The notes beneath the pieces are model-generated. The model did not search any database. It was not told the DNA's origin and saw only the letters and a program-made list of their open reading frames with translations. This document shows positions 59,401 to 64,000 of a stretch of DNA of 64,000 nucleotides, in pieces. Source of the DNA: Ectobius pallidus. Its lineage: Eukaryota; Arthropoda; Insecta; Blattodea; Ectobiidae. Every line of letters starts with the position of its first letter. Position 1 is the first letter of the stretch. The stretch spans positions 39,199,825 through 39,263,824 of the forward strand of contig CAXKWD010000005.1 of NCBI GenBank assembly GCA_964059195.1, read 5' to 3'. The position numbers and the translations under genes are program-made.

Positions 59401-59850
59401 GACGTCAATGAATCCTGAGCATGTAGAAAAAATATAAAGACTATTATTAAGAGACAATCATGGATTCAATTTTTCGGAGGGGGGGGGTTAAAAGTTTAGT
59501 AGTAAAAACAAGAGGAGGGAATCTACCTACTAAACTTTCGCCTTTATCGCCCCCCATGAAACATTGAATACATAATTATGCCTAATAATCGTCAAAATAA
59601 ATGGTATTCAGTATATTAAAATAACATAAATACTTTGTTACTTAATATTTATGTAGTCTAATATTTTCCAAATAAAATTGCATAATAATCCTAGCTCTAC
59701 TTAAGAGATGGAGAAATCGGAGGAATTCACGGTAGCCTGATAGTCTGTGGATGCAGTTTTCAACATGACACACCAATAATAAAAATTATCATTAGTGGTC
59801 TACATTATCCTTAAGTTTATACATGTAATAACACGAGATACATGGGAATA
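56444..59850. other. No gene seen; 3.4 kb
   Basis: Frames of 64-80 codons (56733-56930, 57609-57851, 59263-59457) have no domain. TAGGCCTA octamers lie near 56573, 56612, 57410 and 58299. A G8-9 run lies near 59480. Confidence 0.5.
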
Positions 59851-59951
59851 TACGAGGGGTATTCCGAAAGTAAGTTTCGTCAGTTTGTCACACGGACACT
59901 TTATTGACCCAAAAGCAATACAGCATGGCAGCATGACCTATACACCGTGCA

Positions 59952-60035
59952 CTATTTTTCCACATAGTCGCCAGCGACATTGAGACATTTGTCGTAGCGT
60001 GCGATCAGTTTGAAGAACCCACTGTGGTAAAACTC
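59952..60035 (-). pseudogene. mariner transposase, C-terminal fragment
   Basis: The minus-strand frame [20 protein letters not shown], then AGDYVEK and a stop (59952-59954). The RYDKCLN...GDYVEK ending is the classic C-terminus of mariner transposases. Only about 27 residues remain; the DDD catalytic core is absent. Confidence 0.85.
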
Positions 60036-60085
60036 GGTACCCTGCGATGCAAGGAATTGGCGCACAGCCTGCTCCACCTCAGCTT

Positions 60086-60165
60086 CCTGACATTACTAAA
60101 GGTTCCATACAGACCATTTTGAGTGACAAATTGATGTTCCATAAGGTTTGTGCGAGATGGGTTCG
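60086..60165 (+). pseudogene. mariner transposase, N-terminal/central fragment
   Basis: DITKGSIQTILSDKLMFHKV and CARWV match the mariner pattern 'ISKGSV..IL...L...K..ARWVP' that ends the DNA-binding region. The frame continues without homology (GGRTLRG...), so the catalytic domain was lost. It is in the opposite orientation to the C-terminal fragment 50 bp to the left. Confidence 0.8.
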
Positions 60166-60531
60166 TGGAGGCCGCACTTTGCGGGGACGGAAATCGGGAG
60201 ATCAATTTCAAACAGCTCTATCTCGGACAATAAAACGTTCGGCGGCTGCAGCAATGGCTCGTTTGAAAGAGGGGAGATAGCGGTACATGGCAGTGGCGCC
60301 AAATCTCTCGTGCCATCGTCAGCGGTACACTAATACCCGCGGGCACGCCAGTCTGCTGCGACTCGCTCTTCTACGGCGCAGTGCGCCTGCGTCATGCCTC
60401 CTCCGCTGACGCCACTTCCGTCGTGGAACCAGCCACGGGTGGGGATTCGTCTGGCGTTTGTTTGGTTCCCCTGGTGAACACGCCGCTCCTGCCATACATT
60501 GACGAAACTTACTTTCGGAATACCCCTCGTA

Positions 60532-61384
60532 CAAAGGCTGGATTTCAGAGATGTTAAGTTATAGGCTGCAGATCTGACGTAACTACTAAAAATCCAAATT
60601 CTCTTATTACTCATCTCACACTATGGCGTGGATCGAGTTATTTAATGACTGTAAGAATAGAAGTCCTTCAATCCTCCAAAATATTTTGCATGCACCTTCA
60701 TTATAATGCATGTTTCATAAATTTATACAGAACTTAGGCCTATACGTTCCTCTAAAGTCTAAACGATTCCGGCGCACACTTTATTTATTTTAAGCCATTT
60801 TCTCGTATTATGTAAAATTCCTGTACAGACGTAAGCAAGGTATCACGGAAATTACACGAATTTTGACTAGGTCTAGTGTTTAGAAATTAGATTTTTACTC
60901 TACTTCTTTGTGCTTCCTTTTCTGAAATTTGAAGACATAAACGACTCTTTCACAGGTGATTTCAAGGCTTTGAATTCTAATTATGACAACTTGGGTGAAT
61001 TTTTTGACTATATCTATAACAATTAGGCCTACATCTCTGACCAAGCTGCACTTCTTGCTGCATTATAGGGATACGAAAATATTGACGAACGGAATGAAAC
61101 CACAAATGCAATAGAATCATTTCATTCTAAATTCAATGTATCCTTTCACTGCAGTCATCCGAACATTTTCAAATTCAGGAGCACCATATTAAAGTTTCAA
61201 ATGCAAACCTACATAAAGATTCGAAGCAGATAACAACAAATTCCCACCAGAAAGAATGTTAAAACAATAACCAAATATCAGAGTATTTCACAGTTGCGGC
61301 GATACTTTCTAAAGGAAATACAGTATCTAGATTTAATTTCGTTAAAAGAGGAGCTTATTTACACAAAATTACAAAGTAGGCTTC
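60532..61384. other. No gene seen
   Basis: TAGGCCTA near 60737 and 61026. No ORF, TIR or SINE head. Confidence 0.5.
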
Positions 61385-61645
61385 TTCTTAGATGTGATTT
61401 TAATTTTTGATTAGTAATGAACACCAAAATTGTCCAGTCATTGTTAACCACCACCTACCTACTTCGCATTACCAGTCCTTAGTCTGGTAAAGTGGGAAGG
61501 AAAATGTTAGGCATTCTACTTAGATGTGATTTTAATTTTTGATTAGTAATGAAGACGAAAATCGGGCAAACATTTTTAACCACCACCTATCTATTTCGCA
61601 TTGCCAATCCTTAGTCTGGTAAAGTGGGAAGGAACATGTTATGGT
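61385..61645. repeat. Tandem duplication, period about 132 bp
   Basis: Two units (about 61385-61516 and 61517-61645) share 'ttagatgtgattttaattt', 'taaccaccacct' and 'ccttagtctggtaaagtggg' in the same order, with roughly 90% identity. They lie about 300 bp from the 5' splice site of the exon at 61941-62303, so within its predicted downstream intron. Confidence 0.85.
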
Positions 61646-61940
61646 GCGGGAGTTATAGGCTACATTTCTAGTGCTGGAGTTACGTTACTTGAATGCTGTG
61701 TTTATATGACCGTGACGGAGTTTACCGTCCGCGAATCATCCTCATCTATGACAAACTGAAATTTCTGAACCTGGTGAAAAAAGTGACCTATCTTTTACTG
61801 TAAATTAGATTGTGTTTTCTTTTGAAAGGTAAGACTTATTTTTCAACCCAAGAAGTATTTCTTTCTGACTTCAAGCGTCCAGTTAGTGCTGTTGCACTCA
61901 AGTCTATGATTACCCTATTTAAGAAGCTGATTGTACTTAC

Positions 61941-62303
61941 TGGCACTGAGGGATACAGAAGCCGACAAGGATCCATACGCAGAGCTGCGCCTGCTGGAGG
62001 CGGTAGAGTTGGCCGTGGTCACTCCGCCGTATTGTTGCAGGGCGGAGGTGTCGTAACTACCCCACAAGGCAGTGTTGCTGGGGGAGGAATCCGCCGTGGG
62101 GCTGTTGCTCAGGTAGTTGGCGGATGGCGTGTGCGCCGGCGCCGGGGCTGGAGAGTAAGGCGATGCCCGGTGTGACAAAGCAGAGGATGAAAACCCTGGC
62201 AGTGTCACCGCCCCATGACCAGTCACCCCAGAGACTGTAGACCCGAATCTCTGGTTGAAAGCTGGCAGTGCTGACGATGATTTGGGACTCGATGCGTATT
62301 CAT
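61941..62303 (-). CDS. Internal coding exon of a Ser/Ala/Pro/Tyr-rich regulatory protein (identity unknown)
   Basis: On the minus strand, a pyrimidine-rich tract and CAG (ending at 62304) precede the exon and GTAAGT (61940-61935) follows it, giving 363 bp with phase 1 at both ends, so it could be skipped without breaking frame. The translation starts EYASSPKSSSALPAFNQRFG and continues with SPYSPAPAPAHTPSANYL, ALWGSYDTSALQQYGG and SSRRSSAYGSLSASVSLSA, a low-complexity composition typical of activation regions of transcription factors. GC is well above the flanks, supporting real coding. A GATA-family factor N-terminal to its zinc fingers is one guess, from the Tyr/Ser/Pro pattern; I could not verify it, and no zinc finger exon is visible nearby. 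An in-frame ATG at 62325-62323 (MDLSVFTDEY) would allow it to be a first exon instead, but the acceptor is strong enough to prefer an internal exon. The gene would continue towards lower coordinates. Confidence 0.8.
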
Positions 62304-62785
62304 CTGTAAAGACAGAAAGATCCATACCCTGAATGCTGTGTTTTACCGGAGAATCTACGTATGAATGTTTGCAACTTGTAGGATTTAGTTTTCGGCTAAA
62401 AAAGCTAACTTGTACAAAAAAAATTGCAAAAGAGCTAAATAATAAACTAGATTTTAAAATTGTTTGTAAATAACCAGCTTTAAATAGCAAGTTCTAAATA
62501 GCAAGTTTTAAGAATTATTGTTAGGACATAAATATGTTACGTTGCCTTTTAAAATAGGCCATATTGTATAAGTGTAGTAGGCTGGTAGCCTACCAGTTAC
62601 TGTTGTCTGACGAAGCCTATTGCATTTCTTGTGAAGTGCTTAATGACGAATAAACTTGTCTATTGTCTATTGTCTAAGAAAACAAACAAGTGGGCGCTGA
62701 CTAAAAATTATTTTTAATATGGCGTAAGGAGAGAATATCCAACATCGTTCAAAGAAGGCGCTACGTCCTTTCGTGAGTAGGTGGA
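62304..62785. other. Probable intron 5' of the exon; no other feature
   Basis: The polypyrimidine tract and acceptor lie at its left edge. The rest is AT-rich, with 'tgtctattgtctattgtcta' short repeats near 62660. Confidence 0.5.
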
Positions 62786-62992
62786 AAACAGGCGTAATTT
62801 CGCAGTACCCTTAATTTCGCAGTATGTTATTATTTTATTTATTGTGAAATCGGGAACAGTAACGGAAAAAAAAAAACATTTAAAGCAGAGGAGATGCTGA
62901 TCTCTCTGCTCGGTAAGATGAACTATTTCCAATACTGTTCCCAATTTTGCAATAAAAAATAATAAGATACTGCGAAATTAGGCGTGTTTGTT
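62786..62992. mobile_element. Foldback MITE copy 2
   Basis: Same design as 42220-42436: outer ACAGGCGTAATTTCGCAG and inverted GCGAAATTAGGCGTGTTTG, and inner GGGAACAGTAACGGAAA with TTTCCAATACTGTTCCC. An extra 'aatttcgcagta' copy makes a short tandem at the left end. Confidence 0.75.
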
Positions 62993-64000
62993 ATAACTAT
63001 CTTTGAGAAACTATCTTTTGCGAATGAGTCCACTAAAACATAGGCTAATAACGAAACAAACTACGTAAGTACAGAAGAAGAAATGAGGCCACAACTTTCC
63101 ACCACAGAACCATACACTGTATAAAATGAATCTCTATGCTTAAAAGCTAATACGAATATTCTTCCGCCTGAACAGAATTACAAACATTGACTTCTAAATA
63201 TAAGTTATATTTTTTAAAAAAGGCCTACGGTACCAGTTAAAATTAGGAAAATATATTGATACATTTTGTATAGTAAATTATTCCATTATCTTTATAACAC
63301 TGCGTTGTACCCATAATTTGCAAAATTATTCTTACTGTTTTACAGTTATCACTTCTTCAATCTGTATTTATCAGATGTAATTAACAAATTGACCATCAAG
63401 AACAGTGAACATAATATAAACAAAATTCTTCTGTTTGGATAAGGGAGGCAAACGTGAAATAGATTAATAGGCCTACCAAAATATTTTTATGCACTCTGCC
63501 AACCGAAGGGGGCACAGAGGCCCATAAGTAAGTAAGTTATTTAATTGCACTTACTCAAACTAGTTTCTGTTGTTCGTATAGGCTCTAATTATTCATTCAA
63601 AAGGGTGTGAATAAATCTGTTAATCTAGTCAACAATTGTGAGCCAATCGTTCCGATTCTAATAGTCAAATGGCAGTAGGAAATTTTAGGTGATTTTCATA
63701 AAAAAAAGTTTGCAAATCTCCAGGTTGAGTTCCCGGAAAGAATCGTTGCAAAATAAAGTGTTGGTACAGGAAAAGTTAATCACATGTCAAAAGTTGGCGA
63801 AATACAACGATTTCACACAATTCACACTGTGAGTGATATATCTTATGGCAAGTTTTATGCAATAAGACAACAAAATGTTGTTTGAAAATGTCGAAGTCTG
63901 AGCTAAACTCGTGAGTAAATCAAACTGACATTATTATCCTGGTGATACAATATGGATATGAGGCGTAGTTTATCGGAATACTAATTTTGCGTTCTGGCCG
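62993..64000. other. No gene seen
   Basis: AT-rich, no supportable ORF. TAGGCTA near 63042 and TAGGCCTA near 63469. Confidence 0.5.

Larger units (their letters stand above)
59853..60529. mobile_element. Rearranged mariner element with perfect 30-bp TIRs
   Basis: The TIRs at 59853-59882 and 60500-60529 are exact inverted copies starting CGAGGGGTATTCCGAAAG. TA duplications lie at 59851-59852 and 60530-60531. Inside, a transposase C-terminus lies on the minus strand next to the left TIR, and a central transposase segment lies on the plus strand next to it. These opposite orientations show an internal inversion or joining of two partial copies. The remaining 60330-60500 is GC-rich and not recognised as mariner. 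677 bp; non-autonomous. Confidence 0.9.

Noticed and set aside
62323..62490. N-terminal extension of the exon's frame up to 62490
   Set aside because: The extension crosses the polypyrimidine tract and 3' splice site, is AT-rich and has no coding character.

Overview
This is a transposon-dense, AT-rich stretch of animal nuclear DNA, almost certainly from an insect. The evidence is animal-type LINEs (one with an RNase H domain), hAT, mariner and pogo/Tigger DNA transposons with their target-site duplications (TSDs), tRNA-derived SINEs, and a short interstitial tract of the insect telomere repeat (CCTAA)n. A large-genome polyneopteran such as a cockroach is a guess from the repeat load, not something the sequence proves. 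No bacterial-style operons, rRNA genes or CRISPR arrays are present, and no complete host gene is visible.

The only convincing host coding sequence is one exon on the minus strand (61941-62303). It has a strong 3' splice site, a GTAAGT 5' splice site, phase 1-1 boundaries, raised GC and Ser/Ala/Pro/Tyr-rich coding. It looks like part of a transcription-factor-type protein, but the gene could not be named with confidence. Much of the rest of the window could be intron of that gene or intergenic DNA.

Layout: 1-5 kb holds SINE-1 fragments and a decayed multi-copy gene of a TE-associated family (2223-3387). 5-10 kb holds a LINE 3' end, a pogo/Tigger MITE (6225-6700) and SINE-1 copies. 9774-10485 is an exact-looking 279-bp inverted repeat. 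11-16 kb holds a degenerate hAT MITE of the TCGATA family, a long (ACT)n/(AAT)n tract, SINE-3 and a hAT MITE. 16503-20194 is a 5'-truncated LINE with an intact ORF of about 1045 aa, a poly(A) tail and a 12-bp TSD. 21-30 kb holds SINE-4 and SINE-3 copies and a 1713-bp hAT element whose ends are arrays of a GACCAA-type motif. 30-38 kb holds the telomere-like tract, a hAT nested inside another hAT, a CR1/Jockey-like LINE fragment and a second inverted copy of the inner hAT. 38-56 kb holds more Tigger, hAT and SINE copies, including three further TCGATA-family hATs, one patched with a piece of LINE reverse transcriptase. 56-64 kb holds a rearranged mariner, tandem duplications, the host exon and a foldback MITE.

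The most unusual signal is genome-texture scale. The octamer TAGGCCTA occurs about 40 times and TAGGCTA/TAGCCTA about 50 times by eye. In paired repeat copies the motif behaves as a 5-6 bp insertion at a TA, which is what excision scars of a TA-targeting DNA transposon with GG(C)...(G)CC ends would look like.
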